Positions 33,607 through 42,991 of a stretch of 64,000 bases of DNA are shown one piece after another. Source of the stretch: Sphingobacterium puteale (lineage in GTDB: Bacteria > Bacteroidota > Bacteroidia > Sphingobacteriales > Sphingobacteriaceae). The translations under genes and the position numbers were made by a program. The notes below the pieces were generated by a model. That model saw nothing but the letters and a program-made list of their open reading frames with translations. It ran no database searches and was not told the DNA's origin. The stretch is from positions 124,001 to 188,000 of the forward strand of contig NZ_RBWS01000009.1 in NCBI RefSeq assembly GCF_003627955.1. The letters are read 5' to 3'. The first letter of the stretch is position 1, and each line of letters starts with the position of its first letter.

Positions 33607-34701
33607 ATGAAAAGAGTACAAATAAATGTCAATGAAATTGGATTGGTGGTTAAGAATAACCAAGTCATCCGTGTATTGGAAACCGGTAAATACTGGTTGG
33701 GTTTCGGCGAAAAACTGGAGCTATACAATAGGGCACATTCATTTCCGTCCAACCAAAATATTGATGTGCTCTTGCTGCTGGAGGGCTTTCGTGAGCTGGT
33801 AGATATTGTCGAAGTGGAGGATACCGCTATAGCGCTGGTCTTCTTAAACAATAATTTTGAGAAGACATTGGCGGCGGGCAGATATGTATTCTGGAAAGGT
33901 CTGCAGTCACGTAAATTCCAATTGGAGGATATTTCAGAAATCGAAATACCGGCTTCTATCAACCGTCAATTGTTTGAAAAGCAAACCTTAGCTTACTATA
34001 TCCGTCAATATAAAGTGGAACCAAATGAGAAGGGTTTACTTTTTGTCGATGGCGTGTTCACCGAAATTTTGAATCCGGGAACATATTTTTGGTGGAAGAA
34101 TGCGAAAACAATCGCCGTTTCAAAAGCGGATATGCGTGTATTGACCTTGGATGTGGTCGGACAAGAAATTCTATCACGGGACAAAGCACAGATACGGGTT
34201 AATTTCACTTTACAATACCAAATCATAGATATCAAGAAAGCGCTGTTGGACCATAAAGAATACGAGAAGCAGTTGTACGCAGTGATGCAGTTAAATCTGC
34301 GTACCTATATCGGGCAAATGACTTTGGACGAACTGATGGAGAAGAAGACCGAGATCAGCAGCTATATTTTAGAAAATACCACTGCTTATATCGCCGGATT
34401 GGGGCTACGCTTATTAACTTGCGGGGTCAAAGACATTATTCTTCCCGGAGATGTCCGTGATATTATGAACCAGGTGCTGATTGCAGAAAAACGGGCACAG
34501 GCAAATATTATTACGCGGCGTGAAGAAACCGCTTCCACAAGAAGTTTGCTCAACACGGCGAAACTTATGGAGGAAAACAACATGTTGTTTAAATTGAAAG
34601 AAATGGAATATGTAGAAAAAATTGCGGAAAAGATCAATAGCATATCTGTTTCAGGAAATGGACAGATTGTCGATCAGTTAAAGCAATTGTTTGTCAAATA
34701 A
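33607..34701 (+). CDS. Slipin/band-7 (SPFH) family protein without membrane anchor
   Basis: A 364-aa protein. The N-terminal portion is duplicated: NEIGLVVKNNQVIRVLETGKYW (about 8-30) and NEKGLLFVDGVFTEILNPGTYFWW (about 138-160). The SPFH domain follows (about 170-300: VLTLDVVGQEILSRDKAQIRVNFTLQYQI; GLRLLTCGVKDIILPGDVRDI), then a charged coiled-coil tail (EKRAQANIITRREETASTRSL). I see no transmembrane or signal segment, so it may be a soluble or peripheral oligomer. Slipin beside RtcB is a recurrent bacterial pairing; its mechanistic role in RNA repair is unknown. The tRNA-like array lies upstream, rtcB 119 bp downstream. Confidence 0.88.
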   Translation: MKRVQINVNEIGLVVKNNQVIRVLETGKYWLGFGEKLELYNRAHSFPSNQNIDVLLLLEGFRELVDIVEVEDTAIALVFLNNNFEKTLAAGRYVFWKGLQSRKFQLEDISEIEIPASINRQLFEKQTLAYYIRQYKVEPNEKGLLFVDGVFTEILNPGTYFWWKNAKTIAVSKADMRVLTLDVVGQEILSRDKAQIRVNFTLQYQIIDIKKALLDHKEYEKQLYAVMQLNLRTYIGQMTLDELMEKKTEISSYILENTTAYIAGLGLRLLTCGVKDIILPGDVRDIMNQVLIAEKRAQANIITRREETASTRSLLNTAKLMEENNMLFKLKEMEYVEKIAEKINSISVSGNGQIVDQLKQLFVK

Positions 34702-34738
34702 CGAGCATAGAAAGTAAATAAAATTGGAAAAAAGAGGT

Positions 34739-34774
34739 GCAGGTGGCAATTGTAAAGAGGTTATTGCCACCTGT
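34739..34774 (+). promoter_or_regulatory. Stable hairpin between slipin and rtcB
   Basis: CAGGTGGCAAT (34740-34750) pairs with ATTGCCACCTG (34763-34773) without mismatch, and a G-U pair extends it. The 12-nt loop contains AAAGAGG. There is no long T-run after it, so it could be an attenuator, a processing site or a weak terminator that sets the ratio of slipin to RtcB. Confidence 0.6.
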
Positions 34775-34820
34775 TTGGAATTGGATTGATTCCCCCAAAA
34801 AAAATAACAAATGATAGAAA

Positions 34821-36242
34821 ATGGAAAATAAAAGAATCAATGGCAATGACCTGATCGCATTGGGATATAAGGAGAATCATACATTAGGTGCTGCGTTGAA
34901 AATCAACAGCAAGCGACATGGTTTGACGAGAACGGAGATGTTGGGCAAATTTAAAGCTGTTCTGGAAGATCCGTCAGCATATTTGGCGGATGCAGTGTTC
35001 GGTGTACTGGCGGATGCCATATTAGGGCAGGATGCCGTTGATGCCTCCCTGATTACCTTGAACGAAAATCCTGTGGGATATAGCATCTATGGAGAGTCTG
35101 AAATCGAAGCGGGAGCCAAAGAGCAGATGAAAGTGGCAATGAAACTTCCTGTTACTGTTGCCGGTGCATTAATGCCGGATGCCCATCAAGGTTATGGGCT
35201 GCCGATCGGTGGGGTACTGGCCACGAATAATGCGGTAATTCCGTATGGTGTGGGGGTTGATATTGGTTGCCGAATGGCTTTGTCCATATTTGATATGCCA
35301 GCATCTCTTTTGGACACAGAAACGGACACATTAAAGGAAACTATCCTGAAACATACGCGATTTGGTGCCGGTAATGGGTATCTGAAACACGAACGCGTGG
35401 ATCACGCGGTTTTGGAAAACAAATTGTTTTCGGAGAATAATCTGCTTGCATCATTAAAAGATAAAGCATGGACGCAGTTAGGTTCTTCCGGTGGCGGCAA
35501 CCACTTTGTAGAATTTGGGATGGTGGAATTCAATGAAAAGGATGAAGTACTGGATACTGATAAAGGAGTTTACCTAGGCTTACTTACACATTCCGGATCC
35601 CGAGGATTGGGAGCCACTGTTGCTGCTCATTATACCAAATTGGCCAAGTCTTTGTGCAAGCTGCCTTATCAAGCTCAGAATCTGGCTTATCTGGACTTAA
35701 ATACAATGGAGGGACAGGAATATTGGATGGCAATGAATCTGGCCGGTGATTATGCATCTGCCTGTCACGAGGTTATCCATGAAAAAATAAGAGCTGCTTT
35801 GGGTGCTGAGCTGCTAGCGAAAATTGAAAACCATCATAATTTTGCATGGAAAGAACGTTGGAATGAACAAGAGGTTGTGGTACACCGAAAAGGCGCTACT
35901 CCTGCGGCAAAAGGTGTCATGGGGATTATTCCGGGTTCCATGGCGACTCCGGGATTTTTGGTTCGCGGAAAGGGTGATATGGCGGCGATCCAATCGGCTT
36001 CCCATGGGGCGGGGCGGTTGATGAGCCGTACGCAGGCGATCAAAACGCTTTCGTCCGTTGAACTGAAAAATATGCTCTCTGATCAAGGGATTACTTTGTT
36101 GGGGGCAGGAATGGATGAAGCGCCTATGGCATATAAAGATATTCATACAGTCATGGCATCCCAAAAGGAATTAGTCGATATTGTGGCTAAGTTCTCTCCC
36201 AAGATTGTTCGTATGGCAGACGATGGTAGTCGTGAAGACTAG
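34821..36242 (+). CDS. rtcB: RNA-splicing/repair ligase RtcB
   Basis: A 473-aa RtcB. Metal-site blocks: MPDAHQGYGLPIGGV, GVGVDIGCRM (Cys), SSGGGNHFVEFG (His), LTHSGSRGLG (His), ENHHNFAW (His). The guanylylated His is that of SASHGAGRLMSRTQ (about residue 395), and GIIPGSMATPGFLVRGKG is the GTP-site loop. It joins RNA 3'-phosphate or 2',3'-cyclic phosphate ends to 5'-OH ends with GTP and Mn2+, repairing RNAs cut by anticodon-loop or rRNA nucleases. No prfH, rtcA or Ro60 gene is adjacent. Context of slipin and a tRNA-like RNA array suggests a repair or RNA-circularising module. Confidence 0.95.
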   Translation: MENKRINGNDLIALGYKENHTLGAALKINSKRHGLTRTEMLGKFKAVLEDPSAYLADAVFGVLADAILGQDAVDASLITLNENPVGYSIYGESEIEAGAKEQMKVAMKLPVTVAGALMPDAHQGYGLPIGGVLATNNAVIPYGVGVDIGCRMALSIFDMPASLLDTETDTLKETILKHTRFGAGNGYLKHERVDHAVLENKLFSENNLLASLKDKAWTQLGSSGGGNHFVEFGMVEFNEKDEVLDTDKGVYLGLLTHSGSRGLGATVAAHYTKLAKSLCKLPYQAQNLAYLDLNTMEGQEYWMAMNLAGDYASACHEVIHEKIRAALGAELLAKIENHHNFAWKERWNEQEVVVHRKGATPAAKGVMGIIPGSMATPGFLVRGKGDMAAIQSASHGAGRLMSRTQAIKTLSSVELKNMLSDQGITLLGAGMDEAPMAYKDIHTVMASQKELVDIVAKFSPKIVRMADDGSRED

Positions 36243-36258
36243 CATGGATTACTTTGCA

Positions 36259-36294
36259 AAAAAGCAGTTTCATTGACGAATGGAACTGCTTTTT
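36259..36294. terminator. 16-bp bidirectional terminator
   Basis: Arms 36259-36274 and 36279-36294 pair with one G-U wobble around GACG and end in A5/T5 runs. It separates rtcB from the convergent ClC gene. Confidence 0.85.
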
Positions 36295-36313
36295 AATAAA
36301 AATAAATAAGCCA

Positions 36314-37600
36314 TTAACTGTGGGCGACTTCTTTGTAGGTGTACACGTTATACGGATAGATCTTTTTGGCGAGCAGTTTAGCGACGAGGCTGGACAGCAG
36401 CAGTGGTGCAAATAGTATATAGCCTGAAGGAACAATACTCGCAACAATAAAAATTGCTGTAAAAGGAGCATGAATAGCTGCAGAAAGCATGGATGCTGCG
36501 CCGAATAATGCGAAATTAATGACAATGAGCTGGGTGCCGAGATAATGATTGCAGGATTGCGCAAAAAATATGCCCAGGAGCGCACCCGTTACGATACTTG
36601 GAGCAAAAACGCCACCGTCACCGCCTGCACCCAAAGTAAGCGCCGCCGCCAACGGTTTTAACAGCACTAACAAAAGCAGTGGGAGAAAGTATAACCAATT
36701 GACTGATCCATGCAAACTACTTTCAAGGATTTTCCCAAGACCGTGATAACTGTCACCGTATAATAACGGCAGAACGAAAATCAGCAGACCCACAGTGATC
36801 GCTCCCAGATTGACCCGAATAAAATTATTTTTTATTCCAGCAAAGAACGATTTTGCATAGATCACAATTTTAGTGAAATATAGTGCCAATAAACCGCCTA
36901 TTAATGCGAGAATGACAATATAAGGAACTGCCTGCCATTGCCATTGCTTTGGCGTAAAGTTAAACAGGGGAGCTGCATCCAAATAGTAAACAAATAAAGC
37001 AGCAACAAGCATCGAACTAATGCCGCTTATCATTAGTGTTTTGTTGTATTTTCTGGAAATAACTTCAAAGGCAAATAAAAGGCCGCCCAATGCACTGCCA
37101 AACAATAATGTCACTCCGGCAATAACACCGGCGCAGATCAGCTCGGTCTTATAAGCCCAAGCGGGATGGAGGCGTTTATAGGCTTGATTCCCCACAGTTG
37201 CTGTTGCTACTACCGTAGAAACTTCAATTCCTGTTGACCCGCCGAAAATAACGGTCAGAAAGCCATTGACATAATGGGACGGTATTTTAAAAAAAGGAAG
37301 ATGATCTTTTCGTGTTTCGAGTGTCGTGTAGATCTCCTTGATCCCTTTATTCTTTCTATTTTGAAAAGCATATTTCCGGAGGAAGTATATTGTCGTGATG
37401 CCTATGCTGGGCAAGATGATAAAGAGTCGGGGATCTAGGTTTCCAATGCCCTCAGCTATTCTTTCCAGAAAATATCCGGTGATATGTTTGAGACTATAAG
37501 CCAACAAGCAGCAGATCAAGCTCACAAAAACTGAACTTCCGATTAATTTAAGGTAGCTATATCGAACAATTTTCTTACGATGCGTCGTGGTGCCCTGCAT
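36314..37600 (-). CDS. ClC-type chloride channel/transporter
   Basis: About 428 aa from the ATG at 37600 (MQGTTTHRKK); a longer frame to 37702 lacks conserved sequence. Roughly ten membrane segments. GGSTGIEVSTVVATATVGN corresponds to the GREGP region and keeps the gating Glu, although the usual GxEGP reads GIEVS. AGVIAGVTLLFGSALGGLLFAFEVI and LGAGGDGGVFAPSIVTGALLG are the other ClC signatures. Whether it exchanges H+ or conducts passively is not clear. No C-terminal CBS domains. Confidence 0.9.
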   Translation of the reverse strand: MQGTTTHRKKIVRYSYLKLIGSSVFVSLICCLLAYSLKHITGYFLERIAEGIGNLDPRLFIILPSIGITTIYFLRKYAFQNRKNKGIKEIYTTLETRKDHLPFFKIPSHYVNGFLTVIFGGSTGIEVSTVVATATVGNQAYKRLHPAWAYKTELICAGVIAGVTLLFGSALGGLLFAFEVISRKYNKTLMISGISSMLVAALFVYYLDAAPLFNFTPKQWQWQAVPYIVILALIGGLLALYFTKIVIYAKSFFAGIKNNFIRVNLGAITVGLLIFVLPLLYGDSYHGLGKILESSLHGSVNWLYFLPLLLLVLLKPLAAALTLGAGGDGGVFAPSIVTGALLGIFFAQSCNHYLGTQLIVINFALFGAASMLSAAIHAPFTAIFIVASIVPSGYILFAPLLLSSLVAKLLAKKIYPYNVYTYKEVAHS

Positions 37601-37764
37601 ATTATTTTGCTTTAAATCGGCACAAAGGTAAAAGATATTTTGACGAAAATAAAAGCAAGGTGGCTCCGACATACTTATTGTTACATTTGCTGACGGAGCC
37701 ATGCATGTTGTCAGGCTTTAACAAATTTAGCTGTTATTGCCCCAGATATTATTAAGTTTTTTGC

Positions 37765-38223
37765 TTATTGAAGCGCGATGAAAATATCAACCTTAGCTTG
37801 TTCGGGATTTTGTGCATTTTCTCCATAAACTTCAAAATCTGCTGAAAATGCGCGCGGGAGATCGGCTTCCCAGATGTTCATCCACGCGTCGTAAACAATG
37901 CCCGCTTCCAGATTTCCTTCAACTTCGACATGGTGGTAGACATTTTCCTCAATGCGTATGCCATCCATGTCTTCCGGGACATCATCAAGATGGGCAACCT
38001 TACAGCCCAACAAAGTGGTGTAGGGTAGTGTGTGATCCTTTTCATATTCCGTATAAACACAATAGAGCGCATTGGAGATTTTGTTAGGAATCCGGTTCAT
38101 GATATCATTTTCAAAAAATCGAGCCCAGAGAGCAGGAATATCTTTGGCTGCCTGACTATCTTGATTGCTTGTGCGTATCGCAATTCCAATAATATTAAAA
38201 GAAGGAATAGATCTGTTTTTCAT
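37765..38223 (-). CDS. GyrI-like/effector-binding domain protein
   Basis: A 152-aa stand-alone SOUL/GyrI-type domain: IIGIAIRTSNQDSQAAKDIPALWARFFEN at the start, ALYCVYTEYEKD, then YHHVEVEGNLEAGIVYDAWMNIWEADLPRAF and FEVYGENAQNPEQAKVDIFIAL. Such domains bind small hydrophobic ligands and occur at the C-termini of AraC/MerR regulators or alone. There is no DNA-binding domain here. Confidence 0.85.
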   Translation of the reverse strand: MKNRSIPSFNIIGIAIRTSNQDSQAAKDIPALWARFFENDIMNRIPNKISNALYCVYTEYEKDHTLPYTTLLGCKVAHLDDVPEDMDGIRIEENVYHHVEVEGNLEAGIVYDAWMNIWEADLPRAFSADFEVYGENAQNPEQAKVDIFIALQ

Positions 38224-38432
38224 GCGTTTTTATATTTTCTCCAAAAATAGATCCGTCAACTGACAACCCTCTGTCATTAGGAATTATTGAAATAAAAAAT
38301 TATTTTTCCCTGAGCTGAGATTGCAGATGATCGCCTTCATGTCTGGTATAGCATAAAAGACTAAGCCGTACGGTTATTGATTTTTTCATTTTTGACTTAA
38401 ATTATGTCAAACAGTTTGTTTATTAGTGTTAT

Positions 38433-38990
38433 TTAAAGATGTAGTATAGCTCTAAATCCACGCGCGGCATAATAGGAGTTCGCGCCATTGTGGTAGGTGA
38501 AAACATGATTATAGCGCCGGTCACAAAATAAAGCACCTCCGAGTTGGCGAATGTTGGCAGGTGTCTGTATCCAGCTTGATGTTTTCAGATCAAATTCTCC
38601 CAAACTTTGCAGTTGTCGATATTGTTCTTCCGTAAGTAGTTCGACACCCATTTGTTTGGCCGTTTCTATTGCGCTGTCCGCAGGTTTATTTTCTTTTCGG
38701 GAATCCAACGCGGCTTGATCAAAGCAAAGACTCCTTCTTCCTTTTGGGCTCTCTGTAGCGCAGTCGACAAAGAGATAAGAGTTGCTGACTGGATCTAGGC
38801 CAATAACATCAGGTTCACCACCGCTCAGTTCCATTTGCTGTAAACTCCGGGCCTTGGCTGGATTTGCTTCGATTTTTTGCTGTATGGGTTCCCAAACCAG
38901 TTTCTGATGCCTTTTCATATTATTCTCAAATCTGGTCTTAAGTATGTTTAATAATGCGGTTTGTTCCGTCGCTGAAAGTGATTTTTTCAT
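38433..38990 (-). CDS. DUF4256 domain-containing protein
   Basis: A 185-aa soluble protein matching DUF4256: LLNILKTRFENNMKRHQ, MELSGGEPDVIGLDPVSNSYLFVDCATESPKGRRSLCFDQAALDSRKENKP and the C-terminal FCDRRYNHVFTYHNGANSYYAARGFR. The function of the family is unknown. Stand-alone gene. Confidence 0.88.
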   Translation of the reverse strand: MKKSLSATEQTALLNILKTRFENNMKRHQKLVWEPIQQKIEANPAKARSLQQMELSGGEPDVIGLDPVSNSYLFVDCATESPKGRRSLCFDQAALDSRKENKPADSAIETAKQMGVELLTEEQYRQLQSLGEFDLKTSSWIQTPANIRQLGGALFCDRRYNHVFTYHNGANSYYAARGFRAILHL

Positions 38991-39122
38991 ATTTGGTATA
39001 ATTTGTATCTAAAATACACAATTAAATAGATCTGTTTATAGGCGATTATGGCAATCCCGTTAAATTACTTATTTACGAATTGAATTAAATTTATATTTTT
39101 ACGTTCAAATTTTAAATAAAAT

Positions 39123-40007
39123 ATGGCTTCAGGAATATTTGCAATCTTAGATGATATTGCAGCTTTAATGGATGATGTTGCGGTTGCTAGCAAGATAGCG
39201 ACAAAAAAAACAGCAGGAATCTTGGGTGATGATTTGGCCGTGAATGCGGAAAAAGCGACAGGTTTTTTAGCATCCAGGGAATTGCCTGTCCTATGGGCGA
39301 TTACCAAAGGGTCACTCATCAATAAACTGATTATCGTCCCTATAGCTTTGTTGTTGAACGTTTTTTTTCCGATCGCTATTAAATACATTTTGATTTTAGG
39401 CGGATTTTATCTGGCTTTCGAAGGGGTTGAAAAGATTATTGAATATTTATTTCATCGGAAACAGCATGAAGGTGAAACAAAGACCGAAGAGGTTATCGCA
39501 GAGAATGATATGGAAGCCGAAAAGTCGAAGATCAAGGCGGCAATCACAACAGATTTTATCCTTTCTGTGGAGATCGTTATCATCGCCTTGGGAACAGTAT
39601 TGGATAAAGGTCTGACTTTGCAGATTATTACTGTTTGTGTAGTTGCTCTTCTTGCTACGGTAGGTGTGTATGGTATCGTCGCATTAATTGTTCGGATGGA
39701 TGATGCTGGATATAAGTTGATCAAAAGCGCGAACGAAAAAGGGCCTTTAGCCAGCTTAGGTAGACTACTGGTGTTAGCACTTCCTTTTATCATCAAATTG
39801 CTAGCTGTGGTCGGTACCATTGCTTTAATCCTGGTCTCAGGCGGTATTTTTAACCATTATATTGATTTCCTACATCACGCTTTGCCGGATTTCCCGGGTA
39901 TAGTCAAGGAACTTTTGTTTGGACTTGGGGGCGGCATCATTGCAGTGCTACTTTTCACAATAGGCAAGAAAATTCTTGGTAAAAAGAAAACCGTAAGCAC
40001 GACATAA
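39123..40007 (+). CDS. DUF808/YedI-family inner membrane protein
   Basis: A 294-aa membrane protein. The N-terminus IFAILDDIAALMDDVAVASKIATKKTAGILGDDLAVNAEKATGF is the DUF808 signature, followed by about six or seven hydrophobic segments (IVPIALLLNVFFPIAIKYILILGGFYLAFEG and others). Role unknown; usually annotated as a putative transporter or permease. Confidence 0.9.
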   Translation: MASGIFAILDDIAALMDDVAVASKIATKKTAGILGDDLAVNAEKATGFLASRELPVLWAITKGSLINKLIIVPIALLLNVFFPIAIKYILILGGFYLAFEGVEKIIEYLFHRKQHEGETKTEEVIAENDMEAEKSKIKAAITTDFILSVEIVIIALGTVLDKGLTLQIITVCVVALLATVGVYGIVALIVRMDDAGYKLIKSANEKGPLASLGRLLVLALPFIIKLLAVVGTIALILVSGGIFNHYIDFLHHALPDFPGIVKELLFGLGGGIIAVLLFTIGKKILGKKKTVSTT

Positions 40008-40109
40008 TTACTGAAAAATAGCTTCTAAAAATAAGAAAGGGACTGTATCAAAAGTTAATTTTACAATATCGATACCATCTAAAATTTCGACAATTTGTTA
40101 GATTCAGCG

Positions 40110-40147
40110 AAAAAGGGTCAAACCTCATCAGAGATTTGACCCTTTTT
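40110..40147. terminator. Terminator after the DUF808 gene
   Basis: AAAAAGGGTCAAA (40110-40122) pairs with TTTGACCCTTTTT (40135-40147), with CTC/GAG inside the loop. Confidence 0.85.
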
Positions 40148-40335
40148 TATGATTTCTGTAATTAAAGGTATCCTCCCAAATTTAATTCTGATTTGCAAAT
40201 GGGAATTTCGTTTATGATACGGCCCCTTTCTTCGGATAAACCGATAGATGGCTCAACATGGTATTGCTCGGCAACTCTACGTGCTACAGATAGGACTTGG
40301 TCGGGACATGGTCGCCTCTGCTTCACCATGAGAGC

Positions 40336-40388
40336 GACATGAGTCTGACATGAGTCCGTGTTGAGTCCGAGTTAAACATGGACTCATG
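40336..40388. repeat. Cluster of short direct and inverted ACATGAGTC repeats
   Basis: GACATGAGTC at 40336-40345, GACATGAGTCC at 40347-40357, TTGAGTCCG near 40361-40369, and GGACTCATG at 40380-40388, which is the exact complement of CATGAGTCC at 40349-40357. The surrounding 40150-40527 has no gene and is richer in G+C than its flanks. Origin unknown; decayed element or regulatory cluster. Confidence 0.45.
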
Positions 40389-40527
40389 GTCTAATCAACA
40401 GCGGTGAATCCTGCTCTTACCTCCTATATGGGCCGAAGCAGGGGTATAGCAGATACGGATCCAACTCGTACACGTATTAAACATGCATAAGACACGGACT
40501 CTTATTTTTAGAAAAATTATATATGAA

Positions 40528-41913
40528 TTAGCTCTCTTCCGTGGCAGCCTCAGCAGCAGCGTCCAATTCTACTTCTTCACCTTTTGTATTGATTAAGATC
40601 ACGTCATCTGACCCTTCTTTTGTGACCGATGCCAACCCATCGCTGAAGGAAGTTGCGCCGCTGTAGATAAAAGGAATGGCGATTTTCCCCTGACCGTTTA
40701 AATAACCGTATTTACCATCTTTGCTGGAAAGGAAAAGATTCGGTTCTTCGGTTATTGAAATAAAATCATAGGCTGGCGTTAAGATCTTATTTGTTTTTAT
40801 GTCAACCAAGCTGTATTTGTCATTTTCGACAGAAATAAAATGTGTGCCATTGTTCTCCGAGATGAAGCTATAGCTTGCCGGTACAACGATTTTTCCGGCC
40901 TGATTTAGGATTCCGTATTTTTCATTTTGCTGAAAAACAGCGTAACCACCATTGATAAATGAAATCATATCATAATTGGCCGGGATAAGAACTTTACCTG
41001 CCTTGTCTAGTATACCATATTTTTCATTTGTTCCAAAAAGAAATTGCTCCGAATTATCGTCATAGCTTAAATAATCGTATTGAAAAGGGATCACGGTTTT
41101 CCCCGTAAGATTGATTGCACCATATTTCTCATTTTTAAACTGGACAACACTTACCTCACCGACAAATGGTGTGATGTAATGATACTGTGCTGGCACGACG
41201 ATTTGTTGCGTATCATCCTGTAACCCCATAAGACCGGAAGTACTATCCTCAAATAAGTAAAGGTTTTCGGCCATTTGATTGTTTTCTTCACCCTCCTGTT
41301 CTTCCCCGTAGATGGAATCTACCTGATCATAATCTTCAGGAACGATAAAATCGTTGTCATTCAGTTGGCTGTTCGCTACACTTTGTGCCACAATGTCTAC
41401 ACCCAGTGGTGTGGTTACCTGTAAAACGCCACCGGGAATCTTTTTGAAAATATCAAAACTCTCCCAATAGATCACAGGAAGTTTCTCACTATACCAGATG
41501 GATAAGGTGCTATTGCCCTCGATATCTTCTATATTCGGAAGTTCGATCTGTGCTAACTTGCAAGGGTAACCAGCGATATTTTTAGTTTGGCCCGGAACTA
41601 ATTTGATCGAGAAGGAAGTTGCGTCATCTTCGTGTACGATGTATTTCGATAAGGACGGATAGAGTATGGTCGATTTATCTTCATTCTTTTTAGCCAGAAA
41701 AATAGATTCCTGTCCATCCGCTGAGGAGACCACTTTTATCTTGTCATTACTGACATAAGCCTCATACAAGGAAACCGGAGCTTCCTGCTCGGTACCGCTG
41801 TTAGCGTTTGTAACCACAATGGCATAATCTATTTTAAACGCTTTATTGATCTGTGCGAGAGATACTGTGCTGGCAGCCATCAAAGCTGCGAATGATAAGA
41901 ATGTTTTTTTCAT
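40528..41913 (-). CDS. WG-repeat protein with GLPGLI-like N-terminal domain
   Basis: A 461-aa exported protein. Signal peptide (KKTFLSFAALMAASTVSLAQ). Residues 20-200 resemble the Bacteroidota GLPGLI family (IAGYPCKLAQIEL; LSIWYSEKLPVIYWESF). Residues about 225-445 hold six or so WG/KWG-type repeats of the form (N/D)(E/D)KYGxLNxxGKxxIPAxY, e.g. NEKYGILDKAGKVLIPANYD. The repeats probably form a beta-propeller-like or solenoid binding surface. The tail is acidic and Ala/Glu-rich. Confidence 0.85.
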   Translation of the reverse strand: MKKTFLSFAALMAASTVSLAQINKAFKIDYAIVVTNANSGTEQEAPVSLYEAYVSNDKIKVVSSADGQESIFLAKKNEDKSTILYPSLSKYIVHEDDATSFSIKLVPGQTKNIAGYPCKLAQIELPNIEDIEGNSTLSIWYSEKLPVIYWESFDIFKKIPGGVLQVTTPLGVDIVAQSVANSQLNDNDFIVPEDYDQVDSIYGEEQEGEENNQMAENLYLFEDSTSGLMGLQDDTQQIVVPAQYHYITPFVGEVSVVQFKNEKYGAINLTGKTVIPFQYDYLSYDDNSEQFLFGTNEKYGILDKAGKVLIPANYDMISFINGGYAVFQQNEKYGILNQAGKIVVPASYSFISENNGTHFISVENDKYSLVDIKTNKILTPAYDFISITEEPNLFLSSKDGKYGYLNGQGKIAIPFIYSGATSFSDGLASVTKEGSDDVILINTKGEEVELDAAAEAATEES

Positions 41914-42120
41914 CAGAATAATTTGCTTTTAGCGGTGAGGAAACGGTCATGAGCTTGTATGGTAAGATATTTTTGCCATTGTAAGCGCATGATAGGTTCA
42001 TCTACCTAAAATTGATAGGCAAATATGATGATTTAGGATAAATGCTTTTATCCCTGAAATCCGTTATTTAGCCGATTGTTGATTAACAATCTTCGCCGTG
42101 TGCAATGTCAAAAATTCCCC

Positions 42121-42687
42121 TCAGTCAATCAACAATTGATATTTTGCCAATAAACCCGGTAGTTGCTCCGGTTCGAATTTACTCTTTTTCATCCGATTGG
42201 TTTCGGGATCCATTTGGATATGGACCGAAGTCCTAAAGTCACAGCCTTCCAGATTGCATTGGTGAAATCTGGCGTTCAGGAAGTTACAATCTTTGAAGAT
42301 GGCCTGTTGGAGGTTGGCTTTTTCAAAATCAACATGTTGCAATGAGCACTGTTCAAATTTGAATTTCTTCATATTACGTTCAAAAAAAGAAGCGTAATCC
42401 AGTATGGTATTCTTCATTTGGATATGAAAAGAGAAGGAACTACATTCGTTGAACTGAATACCTAACATCTTGCAGTCCTGAAAAATGACATGATCCAATT
42501 GAGTTCCTTTTAATTTTATATTGGATAAATTACAGGATTTAAATTCACAATTTGTAAATATCAGATCAACCATTGCGGCGTTTTGGAAATCGCAATACTC
42601 AAATGTGCATTTATAAAATTCTGTAATTTGCTGTAATTCTTTGTTGAAGTTTACATTCGAAATAGTCTGCTCTACCAGTTCTTCCAT
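42121..42687 (-). CDS. Pentapeptide-repeat protein
   Basis: 188 aa from the ATG at 42687 (MEELVEQT), chosen over an upstream ATG at 42744 because the extension is not conserved-looking. Repeats of the A(D/N)LXX/xxFxx type throughout (FQNAAMVDLIFTNCEF, LSNIKLKGTQLDHVIF, HVDFEKANLQQAIFKDCNF) predict a right-handed quadrilateral beta-helix. The C-terminus (PETNRMKKSKFEPEQLPGLLAKY) is like Qnr/YjbI-type proteins that mimic DNA and can shield gyrase, but resistance activity cannot be inferred. Confidence 0.85.
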   Translation of the reverse strand: MEELVEQTISNVNFNKELQQITEFYKCTFEYCDFQNAAMVDLIFTNCEFKSCNLSNIKLKGTQLDHVIFQDCKMLGIQFNECSSFSFHIQMKNTILDYASFFERNMKKFKFEQCSLQHVDFEKANLQQAIFKDCNFLNARFHQCNLEGCDFRTSVHIQMDPETNRMKKSKFEPEQLPGLLAKYQLLID

Positions 42688-42991
42688 GATTTGTCTGTAC
42701 GTAAATATTGCGATTGACCGCAGACGAAAATACATTTTTATCATTGATAATGGAAGTATAACCGATTTAATCCCTTACATTGTTCCGAGGCCAAAAAATG
42801 GCTGACTTCAGGGAGAAAAATCTCTTGTTATCGGATCTAACTTTGGCAAGTCGCCAAACTTCCTTGTGTGTTGGCGGGAAATAGTTGTCTAAAAAGAACT
42901 CTGGTAGGTTTTTATATAGGTTGTGAAAGGGGCGCGATATATCGTGCCCCGTTGTATTTGCAAATTTGGTGTTGATCAATAAGGCAGTAAA

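Noticed and set aside
42767..42979. 70-codon minus-strand frame between the pentapeptide gene and acnA
   Set aside because: No recognisable domain, no signal and no ribosome site; probably the untranslated region after acnA.
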